DNA from: JAKFEE01 sp036675815
GTDB lineage: Bacteria > Pseudomonadota > Alphaproteobacteria > Rhodospirillales > Magnetospirillaceae
DNA length: 64,000 bases
Direction: 5' to 3'
Assembly (NCBI GenBank): GCA_036675815.1
Contig: JAKFEE010000036.1
Location: 69,408 to 133,407, forward strand
Under the pieces are notes generated by a model. The model was not told the DNA's origin and ran no database searches. It worked only from the letters and a program-made list of their open reading frames with translations. How positions within the stretch are numbered: the first letter of the stretch is position 1; each line of letters starts with the position of its first letter. Position numbers and translations under genes: made by a program. Below are positions 1 to 8,532 of the stretch, piece after piece.

Positions 1-1
1 C

Positions 2-1063
2 ACTACGGCCATTGCGGCCATCGGCCTGGGCGGCATCGCCCACGCCGCCGATCCCATCACCCTCAAGCTGGGCGGTTATTCCCGATATTACGTCGGATAT
101 GCCGACAACGACGAGTCGGTGGGTGACTATCAGGAATTCGACGTCAAGGGCGCCAACGAGGTGTATTTCCTTGGCTCCACGACTCTCGACAATGGCCTCA
201 AGGTCGGCGTCGACATCCAGATGGAGGCGGGCGGCAACGCGGATACCCGCAAGAGCAATATCGACGAGGCTTACATCACGCTCGATAGCAGCTTCGGTCG
301 GGTCATCATCGGCGCCGAAAACAATGCCGCTTACCTCATGCACGTCACCGCTCCGGATGCCGCCGGCACGCTCGAGAGCGGCGAGATCAACCTCATGGGC
401 GGCACCTGGGTGGTCAGGCCCAGTGGCGTCAATTCGCTGCAAAAGGAAAGCGGCATCGATGTCGAAAGCGATGCCGAGAAGATCACCTATATTTCGCCTT
501 CCTTTGGCGGCTTCACCGCCGGCATCAGCTACGTCCCCAGCCTTGGCGATCATGATCAGGCGCCAAAGCTCGAGGACGACCTCACGGATCTCGTCGCCGC
601 CGGTGTCGCCTACAAGAACTCGTTTGGTGGCGTCGGCGTCAAGGCATCGGCCGGTTATCTGACCGTGCTGGAGGAGAACGAGACGGCCAGCGGCACCGGC
701 GACTACGACGAGGTCAGCGCCGGCATTCAACTCTCCTATGCCGGCTTCACCGTCGGTGGCTCCTACGCCAACATCAACCACGACACCACGACGGATAAGG
801 GCCTCGACGGACGCGTGTTCACCGCCGGTCTGCAATATGCCGTGGGCGCGGGTGCCGTCAGCTTCGCCTACATGGACAGCAAGGCCGAAGGTGCCGTCGG
901 CGGCGGCGATGACCGGGGCAAGATTTACCAAGCTTCGGGCAAGTACAATCTTGGCCCGGGCATCGCGGCGGTGACGACCGTCGGCCACGTCGATTTCGAA
1001 GACGAGGGGGCCGACGCCAACGATGGCTGGACAGCGTTCGGCGGCCTGAGACTGTCGTTCTAA
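2..1063 (+). CDS. Outer-membrane porin, 5' end outside window
   Basis: The reading frame is open from base 2 to the TAA at 1061-1063. It begins inside a signal peptide (GLGGIAHAADP) and ends in Phe (LRLSF), the usual C-terminus of Gram-negative beta-barrel proteins. Against the full paralogue at 3862-4947 only about eight codons are missing at the N-terminus, and long stretches such as GANEVYFLGSTTLDNGLKVG are identical. The role would be a trimeric general-diffusion porin of the outer membrane. The formal start and promoter lie upstream of the window. Family assignment is firm; solute preference cannot be read from sequence. Confidence 0.9.
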   Translation, partial: TTAIAAIGLGGIAHAADPITLKLGGYSRYYVGYADNDESVGDYQEFDVKGANEVYFLGSTTLDNGLKVGVDIQMEAGGNADTRKSNIDEAYITLDSSFGRVIIGAENNAAYLMHVTAPDAAGTLESGEINLMGGTWVVRPSGVNSLQKESGIDVESDAEKITYISPSFGGFTAGISYVPSLGDHDQAPKLEDDLTDLVAAGVAYKNSFGGVGVKASAGYLTVLEENETASGTGDYDEVSAGIQLSYAGFTVGGSYANINHDTTTDKGLDGRVFTAGLQYAVGAGAVSFAYMDSKAEGAVGGGDDRGKIYQASGKYNLGPGIAAVTTVGHVDFEDEGADANDGWTAFGGLRLSF

Positions 1064-1084
1064 TCTCAACAGGGGTAAGCGGGA

Positions 1085-1106
1085 GGAGGGCGCGACGTCG
1101 CCCTCC
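1085..1106. terminator. Hairpin between convergent porin and permease genes
   Basis: An 8-bp perfect stem (GGAGGGCG / CGCCCTCC) closes a 6-base loop (CGACGT), 22 bases after the porin stop codon. The permease gene converges on it from the other side. There is no T tract on either strand, so intrinsic termination is only a guess from position. Confidence 0.45.
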
Positions 1107-1182
1107 GCGTTCCGGGCGATGAGCGGTGCGTCCGCCAGGCTTTCCGCCAAGAGCGGAACGCAAGGCGACTGGCCTGGCTAGA

Positions 1183-3009
1183 CTAGAAGGGAAGAAGCCA
1201 GGGCACCAGGACCACACTCACCGCCCCCGCGATCAAGGTGAACGGCACGCCGACTCGCACGAAATCCGTGAAGGTATAGTTTCCCGGCCCGATCACAAGA
1301 GTGTTCACCGGAGACGACACCGGCGTCATGAACGACGCCGAGGCGGCCAGAGCCACGATCATGGCGAAGGGGTAGGGCGATGCTTCCAGGGCGCTGGCGA
1401 CCGCCAGTGCAATCGGCGCCATCAAGACCGCCGTGGCCGTGTTGGAGATGAACAGCCCGAACACGGCCGTTACGCCGAACAGGCTGGCCAACACGGCATA
1501 CGGGCTGGCGTGGCCGACGACGCCGAGCAGGAAATTGGCGGCCAACTCGACACCGCCCGTCCGTTGCAGCGCCAGCGCGAAGGGCAGCATACCGACGATC
1601 AGCACCAGGCTCTGCCAGTGGATCGAGCGATAGGCGGCGTTGAAGTCGACGCAGCGCAGCAGGCCCATGGCAAGGCAGCCGATGAGCGCGGCCTGCACGG
1701 TGGGCACCACGCCGCTCACCATCAGCGCGACGGTGCCGGCGAGTACCGCCAGGGCGTGCGGCGCCCGCGACGCCGCCGGCACCACCTCGTCCAACTCCGC
1801 CGGCAGGTCGAGGACGACCAGGTCCTTGGGCGCGGCCTGCAGGCGTTGGATCGCCTTCCACGGGCCGATCAACAGAAGCGTGTCGCCCAGCTTCAGCGTT
1901 TCGTCGAGCACACTGCCCTTGTGCGGCGCAGTGCCACGGCGCAGGCCGATGACGTGAACGCCGTATTCGGTTCGGAAGCGCGCGCTCACGACGGTCTTGC
2001 CGATCAGCTTGGAGGTGGGCGGCAGCATCACCTCGACCATGCCGATTTCCTGGCTGCGGTCGGAGAAATAGGTGCCGGTCAGCGGCAATCTCTCCAGGCG
2101 GTAGCGCCGCCCCATCTCCTCGATGTCGACCGTGGCGGCGAATAGGTCGAGATACAGCATGTCGCCGGCCTGCAGCACGGTGCGTGCCGTGGGGCGGACA
2201 AAGCGCTCGCCGATCCGCGTCGCGTGTTCGAGGGCGATGATGTTGACGCCCGAGGTGGCGCGCAGGTCCAGCTCCTCCAATGTCCTGCCGACCAGGGGAG
2301 AGTGGGCGGTCACGCGCAGGCGATGTTCGCGCATGGCCAGCCCGTACTGCTCGACCCAATCGGCCAGCCGGGGCCGCGCCCGCTGCGCCGCGGCCTCGCG
2401 GCGCGACACGAGCCAGCGCCGGGCGAAGGCCATGTAGACGATGCCCAGCAGCAGGATCGGTACGCCGAACGGCGTGAAGGCGAAGAAGCCGAAGCCCTCG
2501 AGCCCGTTCCGTACCAGCTCGGCATGAATCACCAGATTGGGCGGCGTGGCCACCAGGGTCATCATGCCGCTGATCAGGCCCGCCATGCTGAGCGGCATCA
2601 TCAGGCGCCCGGCGGCCACCCCGGCGGTCTGGGCGATGCGCAGGACCACGGGGATGAAGATGGCGACCACGCCGGTCGAGCTCATCACCGAGCCGATGCC
2701 GGCGACGCTGGCCATGAGCAAGGCCAGCAGCCGCGCCTCGCTGCGGCCGGCGCGGGCGATCAGCCAATCGCCCAGCCGCCGGGCCACACCGGTGCGCACC
2801 AGCCCCTCGCCGATGACGAACAAGGCGGCGATCAGCACTACGCTGGGATCGCTGAAGCCGGCCAGTGCCTCGCCCATGGTGACGACGCCGGTCGCGGGCA
2901 GGGCGGTCAGCATGAGGAGGGCGACGGCGTCCATCCGCGGCCGGTTCATCGCGAACATGACGACGGCGGCGGCAAGAAACGCCAGGACGATGGCGAGATC
3001 GGCATTCAT
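1183..3009 (-). CDS. SLC13-family permease with two RCK_C (TrkA-C) domains
   Basis: A 608-residue inner-membrane protein. Hydrophobic blocks lie at about residues 5-200 and 410-605, with a soluble middle at about 205-400. The middle reads as two TrkA-C-like units (about 230-305 and 322-400), each with the pattern VGRTLEELDLR or IGKTVVSARFR followed by a GDTLLL-like strand. This layout is typical of the SLC13/DASS-like permeases annotated for sulfate, dicarboxylates or unknown anions. The ATG at 3009 begins directly with a membrane segment. The gene appears monocistronic and converges on the porin. The substrate is not deducible. Confidence 0.85.
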   Translation of the reverse strand: MNADLAIVLAFLAAAVVMFAMNRPRMDAVALLMLTALPATGVVTMGEALAGFSDPSVVLIAALFVIGEGLVRTGVARRLGDWLIARAGRSEARLLALLMASVAGIGSVMSSTGVVAIFIPVVLRIAQTAGVAAGRLMMPLSMAGLISGMMTLVATPPNLVIHAELVRNGLEGFGFFAFTPFGVPILLLGIVYMAFARRWLVSRREAAAQRARPRLADWVEQYGLAMREHRLRVTAHSPLVGRTLEELDLRATSGVNIIALEHATRIGERFVRPTARTVLQAGDMLYLDLFAATVDIEEMGRRYRLERLPLTGTYFSDRSQEIGMVEVMLPPTSKLIGKTVVSARFRTEYGVHVIGLRRGTAPHKGSVLDETLKLGDTLLLIGPWKAIQRLQAAPKDLVVLDLPAELDEVVPAASRAPHALAVLAGTVALMVSGVVPTVQAALIGCLAMGLLRCVDFNAAYRSIHWQSLVLIVGMLPFALALQRTGGVELAANFLLGVVGHASPYAVLASLFGVTAVFGLFISNTATAVLMAPIALAVASALEASPYPFAMIVALAASASFMTPVSSPVNTLVIGPGNYTFTDFVRVGVPFTLIAGAVSVVLVPWLLPF

Positions 3010-3079
3010 GGTGGGTGATGTCCCGCTGGGGCCGAGCGGATGCTACGCCATCACGCCCGAGCGGGAAACCTGCGATGTC

Positions 3080-3468
3080 TTCCCTGGCCAGTTCGCCCGG
3101 GTCATAGGCCTTGCGCTGCCGCAAGCCCGAGCCGGCTGGCGACGCCGCCGAGGTGTTTGTCGCGCGTCCACGACGCGGGGCCCTCGTCAGCTTGACGGCG
3201 GCGAGCAGATGGGCATCGACAACCCGATCCCAAGCCCATGCAACGAGTGGTGGCCAACGAGATGAAGCACTTCCATGTCGGTGGCGACACAGGTTTTCGG
3301 AAGATGCCCAAGGCGTCCAGAATTTGCTCGCGTTGCCGCAGGCTGCCCAAGGCGATCTCACCGATCACAACGGATGGACCAAGACCTCGCCCCTATTCAG
3401 AAGCGCCGCCGGCGCCAGGTCGCCGGTCCGAAGGTGGTCGACTATCCACCAGGATCATGGCGGACCCG
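3080..3468 (-). pseudogene. vapC: Degraded vapC toxin gene (PIN-domain RNase)
   Basis: Pieces of a VapC toxin can be read in successive minus-strand frames. ATG at 3468 gives MILVDS, then a frame change to DHLRTGDLAPAALLNRGEV, then VIGEIALGSLRQREQILDALG, then VVDAHLLAAVKLT, then WTRDKHLGGVASRLGLA and YDPG. These are the PIN-domain blocks in the right order, including the acidic positions (VDS, GE, VDAH, TRD). At least three frame breaks separate them. A deletion of about 10 bases follows MILVDS and an insertion of about 11 bases precedes YDPG. An intact VapC would be a magnesium-dependent RNase of about 130 residues; this copy cannot be translated. The end is approximate. Confidence 0.8.
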
Positions 3469-3657
3469 AAGCCCGTCGGCGCGGCGGCATCGCGACATCC
3501 GGCTCACTGGCCGCCGAGCCGTGCCAGCCGCCGCGCACTCTCACGCTCGATGAGCGCCTTTTAGGGCCTCGCGGACGAGTGCCGACTTTTCTGTCAGACC
3601 GGTAAACGCCTAGGCCTTGGCCAGGAGGTCGTGGTCGAGAGCCAGCGTCGTGCGCAT
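3465..3657 (-). pseudogene. vapB: Degraded vapB antitoxin gene
   Basis: From ATG 3657 the minus strand reads MRTTLALDHDLLAKA, then an in-frame TAG at 3612-3610 where the family usually has Gln. It continues AFTGLTEKSALVREALK, then one extra A near 3560 shifts the frame to ALIERESARRLARLGGSEP and a short basic tail. The stop TGA (3467-3465) overlaps the vapC ATG (3468-3466) as ATGA, the classic coupled arrangement of vapBC operons. In intact relatives this is a ribbon-helix-helix DNA-binding antitoxin of about 65-70 residues that neutralises VapC. Both partners are broken, so the loss is consistent with joint decay. Confidence 0.8.
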
Positions 3658-3861
3658 GCGTCAACGGAAGCGGCGTATTGGCGGTGGTCGTGACGATGCT
3701 GGTTTCAGCCGTTGCCGCGCTACCGTTGATTTGGTGGCGCGGTGAGGTGGTAACCTCCTAAAATTTCCAGCCACGCCGCGTCATCGGAGCCCTCCATTTC
3801 GAAGGAGTCCGTTGATCACAGCGCGACGCGGCTGAAGAGCTCTTTAATTGAGTTTACTACC

Positions 3862-4947
3862 TTAGAACGATAGCTGCAGGCCGCCGAATGCCGTCCAGCC
3901 GTCGTTGGCGTCGGCGCCCTCGTCTTCGAAGTCGGCATGGCCGACGGTCGCCACCGCGGCGACGCCCGGGCCGAGGTTGTACTTGCCCGAGGCCTGATAG
4001 ATCTGGCCCTGATCGTCGCCGCCGCCGGCCGCACCTTCGGCCTTGCTGTCCATGTAGGCGAAGCTGACGGCCGCCGGGCCGGTGGCGTACTGGACGCCGG
4101 CGGTGAGCACGCGGCCATCACGGCTGCTGTTCGTCGCCGCGGTGTTCTCGTTGATGTTGACGTAGGAGCCGCCGACGGTGACGCCGGCATAGGAGAGCTG
4201 GAGGCCGGTGCTGACCTCGTCGTAGTCGGAGGTGCCGCTGGCGATCTCGTTCTCCTCCAGCGCGGTCAGGTAGCCGGCCGACGCCTCGATGCCGACGCCG
4301 CCGAACGACGCCTTGTAGGCGGCGGCGACGACGACGAGATCGGTGAGGTCGTCCTCGAGGTTGGGCCGCTGATCGTGGTCGCCGAGGCTGGGGACGTAGC
4401 TGAAGCCGACGCTGAGGCCGCCGAAGGCGGGCGAGATGTAGGTGATCTTCTCGGCATCGCTTTCGACGTCGATGCCGCTCTCCCTCTGCAGCGAATCGAC
4501 GCCGCCGGGCCGCACCACCCAGGTGCCGCCCATCAGGTTGATCTCGCTGGCCTCGAGCGTGCCGGCGGCGTCCGGGGCGGTGACGTGCATGAGGTAGGCG
4601 GCATTGTTTTCGGCGCCGACGATGACCCGGCCGAAGGCGCCGTCGACGGTGATGTAGGCCTCGTCGATGTTGTTGTTGCGGGTGTCGGTGTTGCCGCCGG
4701 CCTCGAGCTGGATGTCGACGCCGACCTTGAGGCCGTTGTCGAGGGTGGTGGAGCCGAGGAAATACACCTCGTTGGCGCCCTTGACGTCGAAGTCCTGATA
4801 GTCACCCAACGAGTCGTCGTTGTCGGCATAGCCGACGTAATACCGGGTGTAGCCGCCCAGCGTGAGGGCGATGGGGTCGGCGGCGTGGGCGATGCCGCCC
4901 ACGCCCAAGGCCACAAGGGCCGTGCTGGCAAACAAAATAGTCTTCAC
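3862..4947 (-). CDS. Outer-membrane porin, complete
   Basis: A 361-residue porin. The signal peptide (MKTILFASTALVALGVGG, cleavage near AHA-A at residue 22) is followed by a glycine- and aromatic-rich beta-strand pattern, and the C-terminus is QLSF. The start is GTG at 4947: the signal peptide begins there and no in-frame ATG lies nearby. It is a close paralogue of the partial porin at the left edge, with changes concentrated in likely loop regions (for example NENTAATNSSRDG). The two copies lie 2.8 kb apart in opposite orientation with the permease and dead vapBC between them. Upstream is a low-GC stretch likely to hold its promoter. Confidence 0.92.
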   Translation of the reverse strand: MKTILFASTALVALGVGGIAHAADPIALTLGGYTRYYVGYADNDDSLGDYQDFDVKGANEVYFLGSTTLDNGLKVGVDIQLEAGGNTDTRNNNIDEAYITVDGAFGRVIVGAENNAAYLMHVTAPDAAGTLEASEINLMGGTWVVRPGGVDSLQRESGIDVESDAEKITYISPAFGGLSVGFSYVPSLGDHDQRPNLEDDLTDLVVVAAAYKASFGGVGIEASAGYLTALEENEIASGTSDYDEVSTGLQLSYAGVTVGGSYVNINENTAATNSSRDGRVLTAGVQYATGPAAVSFAYMDSKAEGAAGGGDDQGQIYQASGKYNLGPGVAAVATVGHADFEDEGADANDGWTAFGGLQLSF

Positions 4948-5395
4948 AGTATGTCCATCTACCTATGCGTTAGTTGCAGCGGCAATAAATACTAAGATAT
5001 AGGTTGAGTAGTACGTTCTACTGTAATACAATTGTGATAATACGATTCACGCTGTCGTTTCCAGATTTACGGCTTCGCATCAGCGGTATCGCATAATTTT
5101 GCGTGCAATACGCCTCAGTGTTCTCGGCAGCACGCTAATACAAATTTGCTTCAGGCGTGCGGCAATTTTGGCGTACTCCAAAGGTTGCGCTAAACGCACG
5201 TTACGAGGAACTACTGCACAATGCATGGTTGTTACATGTAATATGTACAATGTGAGGTTATTGAGCTCCCCCACCCCCGCTTTCCGGCGAGCGCAACCGC
5301 ACTCTCGGCCAATGGCCCCCAAACGCTTCGCGGAAGGGAAGGCAGATGCTGGCCAAAGCCGCTTGGCGTAAAGATGCAGAACCTCTTCGTGGGCG
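4948..5395. other. AT-rich intergenic region upstream of porin
   Basis: About 450 bases with no convincing gene, clearly richer in A+T than the surroundings (especially 4975-5060 and 5215-5260). It probably carries the porin promoter on the minus strand. I could not fix -35 and -10 boxes with confidence. No tRNA, repeat array or terminator was recognised. Confidence 0.5.
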
Positions 5396-6075
5396 TCAGG
5401 TGACGAACTCCCGGGCGATGTCTCCAATCGATGCACATCCGGCCAGCTTCATGGCGAGCTGAAACTCCCTCTTCAAAGTATCGCGCATCGACGTCACGCC
5501 GGGGGCGCCACCGAGCGCCAGATTGTAGAGGGTCGGGCGCCCCACGCCCACCGCGCGCGCACCCAGCGCCAGCGCCTTGAAGACATGGACGCCACGGCGA
5601 ACGCCGCCGTCGAGCAGCACGGGGACGTTCGGGCCGACCGCTTCGACGATACGCGGCAGGGCGACGATCGCCGCCGGCACCGTATCGAGTTGGTGGCCGC
5701 CGTGGTTGGAAACCTGGACGGCTGCGGCGCCGCGCGCCACGCATTCCTTGGCGTTGTCGGGGGTCAGCAGGCCTTTCACGATAACCGGAAGCCCCGATTC
5801 CTTGGCGATGAACTCGATATTCGCGAAGCGGAGGTCTTTCTTGAAGATATCGCCGATCTCCGTGAGGTTCGCCCCGACCGGCGCCTTCGGGATGTTCGGG
5901 AAGGTGAGCGAGGCCGGAAACACGAAGCCATTCCTCTTATCGGCCTCGCGGTTGCCGGGCCATTCGAGATCGACCGTAAATGCCTTACGATGCGGCGGGT
6001 AAGCCTATGGTCTCGGGTGAAGGCCGTTACTTGGAAATATTGCCGGGGGCTCGTTGAAGCAGATGGCGCGGTCAA
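5396..6075 (-). pseudogene. 5'-truncated FMN-dependent alpha-hydroxyacid dehydrogenase
   Basis: The 3' part (5396 to about 5995) reads without a stop and contains PVIVKGLLTPDNAKECVARG, VSNHGGHQLD, VLLDGGVRRGVHVFKALALG and VGRPTLYNLALGG. These are the FMN- and substrate-binding blocks of the lactate/glycolate oxidase family, including the catalytic His in SNHGG and the phosphate-binding DGGVR. Further upstream the frame jumps: RQYFQVTAFTRDHRLTRRIV (the family's YFQLY block) is in another frame, joined by a deletion to KAFTVDLEWPGNRE. The first 130 or so residues of the usual 370-390 are missing. A GTG at 5923 could start only a 175-residue fragment. I treat it as a remnant. Confidence 0.75.
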
Positions 6076-6433
6076 TCAGTCAGCGGCTTCATGTTCGCCA
6101 ATGCATTGATTTTCCGAAAAAATGGAACTCTGTAGCGTTTTGGCGCGGTCAACGGCCGGTAGAGAAAACGGGCCTCGGAGAGAGGAAAACCGGGAGCCAG
6201 ACACCACTGCGGTCGCCGGCTATTGCCCCGATACCGCGCAGACCTCATGATTTTGTCAGAAGCACTGTCTGCCAGAGAAACAGTACAGGAAGAATATTGG
6301 CGGAGGGAGAGGACTCATCCTCTAACTCTCTAATAAGCCGTGGCGAATCGCCCACAACTCCCGTCCATTCCTTCGCATTTCGCCGTATGCGCAGCTTTAC
6401 GCCGGCCGTGACAATGCATCGTGGAAATTTTAA
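6076..6433. other. Gene-free stretch between remnants
   Basis: About 360 bases of lower GC with no recognisable gene. The longest open stretch (6054-6446, plus strand) has a random-looking, Ser/Arg-rich translation and no codon bias. I see no inverted repeats, integrase or insertion-sequence ends. It lies between the truncated dehydrogenase and the orphan coiled-coil gene and looks like decayed DNA. Confidence 0.4.
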
Positions 6434-6481
6434 GGTTCGATCATAAGGTCATCGAATTTACTCATTATTCGCAAGCGTGCC

Positions 6482-6610
6482 GTGCTTGAAGAGAGATTAG
6501 AGGCGCTGGTGCACATGCTGATGACGAGAGAGATCCGCGTTATCGACTTCGACCTCGCGGCGCTGTCCTCGGATCCGGCCCCGCAAAAGACCCCCAAGGT
6601 GGCCGCATGA
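6482..6610 (+). CDS. Short ORF or 3' remnant coupled to the next gene
   Basis: The frame is open from 6434 to a TGA at 6608-6610 that overlaps the ATG of the next gene (ATGA). From the GTG at 6482 it would encode 42 residues containing LEERLEALVHMLMTREIRV and DFDLAALSSDPAPQKTP. GC-rich third positions near the end look coding. No Shine-Dalgarno sequence is evident, so this is more likely the preserved 3' end of a deleted upstream partner gene than a complete small protein. No family recognised. Confidence 0.35.
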   Translation: MLEERLEALVHMLMTREIRVIDFDLAALSSDPAPQKTPKVAA

Positions 6611-8217
6611 GCAACAGCATGACCGAGACCCTGTCGCTCCTCGCGAGCCGAATGCCACGGATCGTCCGCGAACACGAGGTGCTGCGCGTTGCTGGGTGGA
6701 TGCAGGGCGACGCCCCCGATGCGGTTGCGCACAAAGCCGCTGGCGAGGTGCTGCGCTGGGCACAGCGCCGGGTAGGACAACGCCTTCCGCGCGAGGCCTG
6801 GGACCGCGAGAGCTTCGATCTGCCGCTGCCCGGCCGCGACCCGTCCGCCATTCGGCTTCGCGCCGGAGCGTCCGACCTCTGGGCCTTCCGCATCCACGAT
6901 CCCGACAAGACCGTGCCGGGCAGGGCGTGGACGATCGAAGTCGTCCTCGGCCATGTCCCCGGTAAGCCCGCTCAGTTCAGCACCCGCCTTCTGGTCGCCA
7001 CGCCCGAGGAGGATTTTTCCATCGATCCGGCGGTGCCCGGCTTCGTCGTTCAGGTCGCGGAGAAATGCGGCTTGATGGTCGGTTCGCAGGCTGCGTGTGC
7101 AACACGCGGGGCCTACGCGGATGGCGAGGATGCCGAGACCCTGATCGAGCACCTCACCGATCCCGGCCGCCAGCTCCCTACAATAGTGTTGACGCTGGCC
7201 GACGGCGCGTCCGCCCCGTCCGTTAATGCCGAGAAGCTCGCCAGTGTACTGACGGGGCTGGCGCATGTGGCTGTGGCCTGTCCGGATGCCACCTGGCGAC
7301 TGACCGAGCGGCTGGGTAAGCGCCTTTCCGTCTTCGGCGGTGCAGCGAGGGTCTACCAGCCCGGCTTTGAAGGCACCGCCGATCCGTTTGCGCATCGACT
7401 CGTTCTGTCAGGGCAGCTTGTTTCGGTCGACGGAGTTGCACGCGCGACGCGGTGGCTGTGCGAGTCCGCAGCGCAGGCCGGCATGCAGCGAACGCGCCTC
7501 GGCGGCGATGTGCTCACCTTCTCGGCGATCCGAGCGGCGCAACTGGAAGTTCAGCAATCGACGCTGCGGGAAGCAGATGCCAGCGACGCAGACCAGCTGG
7601 CCGCCGCGCTGAAGCGGATCGAGGCCCTGAAGGGCGAGATCGAGGATCTGAAGACCGGGCAGACCTGTTACATCGAGGAGTTCGAGAAGGAACGCGAACG
7701 TGCCGAGATCGCGGAAGCGCGGGCTCAGAAATCGACCTACCGGATCCAGCAGCTAACCGATCAGTTGAAGTCCAAGGGTGACGACCCCGATCAGGAGGTC
7801 CAGCTGCCGACGGACTGGTCGGAGTTCGCCAGCTGGTGCGACGAAAACCTCGCTGGCCGCCTGGTCCTGACCCCCAACGCGCACCGGGGCACGCGCAAGC
7901 CGCTGTTTCAGGAGGTCGAGACTGCCGCGAAGAGCCTCCTGTGGCTTGCCACCGAGGGCCGCGACCGGTTCCGCAACGGCGGCGGAGCGCTCGCCAACAT
8001 CCCCATCTTCGATGGGGCTCAGAACGCCCCCTGCGGCGCCGACGAGTTCGATTTCGACTGGAACAGCCGCAGGTTCTCGGCCGAATGGCACATCAAGAAT
8101 GGCGGGAACACCCGCGATCCCTCGCGCTGCCTGAGGATCTACTACTGCTTCGACCAACAGACCCAACAGATCATCGTCGCCGATATGCCGGCGCATCGTC
8201 GGACGGATGCGACGTAA
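6607..8217 (+). CDS. Unknown 536-aa protein with central coiled coil
   Basis: I do not recognise a family. The N-terminal 310 residues are mixed alpha/beta (LRVAGWMQGDAPDAVAHK, FRIHDPDKTVPGRAWTIEVV). Residues of about 315-395 form a charged coiled coil (LAAALKRIEALKGEIEDLK, EKERERAEIAEARAQK). The C-terminal 130 residues are a compact, aromatic-rich domain with EWHIKNGGNTRDPSRCLRIYY and a short basic tail. That ending vaguely recalls small RNase-like or RelE-fold domains found in defence-linked proteins, but this is only an impression. ATG 6607 overlaps the stop of the short ORF before it. It lies between remnants and tRNA-Ser, a usual site for acquired genes. Confidence 0.6.
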   Translation: MSNSMTETLSLLASRMPRIVREHEVLRVAGWMQGDAPDAVAHKAAGEVLRWAQRRVGQRLPREAWDRESFDLPLPGRDPSAIRLRAGASDLWAFRIHDPDKTVPGRAWTIEVVLGHVPGKPAQFSTRLLVATPEEDFSIDPAVPGFVVQVAEKCGLMVGSQAACATRGAYADGEDAETLIEHLTDPGRQLPTIVLTLADGASAPSVNAEKLASVLTGLAHVAVACPDATWRLTERLGKRLSVFGGAARVYQPGFEGTADPFAHRLVLSGQLVSVDGVARATRWLCESAAQAGMQRTRLGGDVLTFSAIRAAQLEVQQSTLREADASDADQLAAALKRIEALKGEIEDLKTGQTCYIEEFEKERERAEIAEARAQKSTYRIQQLTDQLKSKGDDPDQEVQLPTDWSEFASWCDENLAGRLVLTPNAHRGTRKPLFQEVETAAKSLLWLATEGRDRFRNGGGALANIPIFDGAQNAPCGADEFDFDWNSRRFSAEWHIKNGGNTRDPSRCLRIYYCFDQQTQQIIVADMPAHRRTDAT

Positions 8218-8330
8218 GCGTCTTCTGCTTCCTCGTAAGCCAAAGCAAGAATCGTGACTGCTAGCAAGTCGGCGGCAGGTTACAGCGGATGTCCGCGACG
8301 CCCTGAGAACTGTCGCGAACTTCTACGAAC

Positions 8331-8423
8331 TGGCGGAAGGGGGGGGATTCGAACCCCCGGTAGAGCTTGACACTCTACGACGGTTTAGCAAACCGCTGGT
8401 TTAAGCCACTCACCCACCCTTCC
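8331..8423 (-). tRNA. tRNA-Ser (anticodon GCT)
   Basis: On the minus strand the acceptor stem GGAAGGG (8423-8417) pairs with CCCTTCC, followed by discriminator G (8334) and an encoded CCA (8333-8331). The anticodon loop TTGCTAA carries GCT. A long variable arm (TAGAGTGTCAAGCTCTA) and the T loop GGTTCGAATCC identify it as tRNA-Ser reading AGC/AGU. Length is 90 nt without CCA. No duplicated 3' end (attachment site) was found in the adjoining accessory region. Confidence 0.95.
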
Positions 8424-8532
8424 GGCGGGCGGCCTCGGGGGCCGCCGGCTTGAGCCCCCGTCTAATATAGGATAGCTCCGCCGCCGTCAACGGCCGGTGC
8501 TCGTCACAACGCGTCACAAGATCGTTGCCGCC

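Noticed and set aside
1178..3361. 727-codon minus-strand frame overlapping the permease and vapC
   Set aside because: Its translation is Arg/Gly/Ala-rich noise except for the first part, which is a fragment of the vapC pseudogene.
6054..6446. 130-codon plus-strand ORF
   Set aside because: Ser/Arg-rich random-looking translation, no codon bias, no homology recognised.
5396..8423. Integrated element with attachment sites at tRNA-Ser
   Set aside because: No integrase and no second copy of the tRNA 3' end were found; only erosion and position suggest acquisition.
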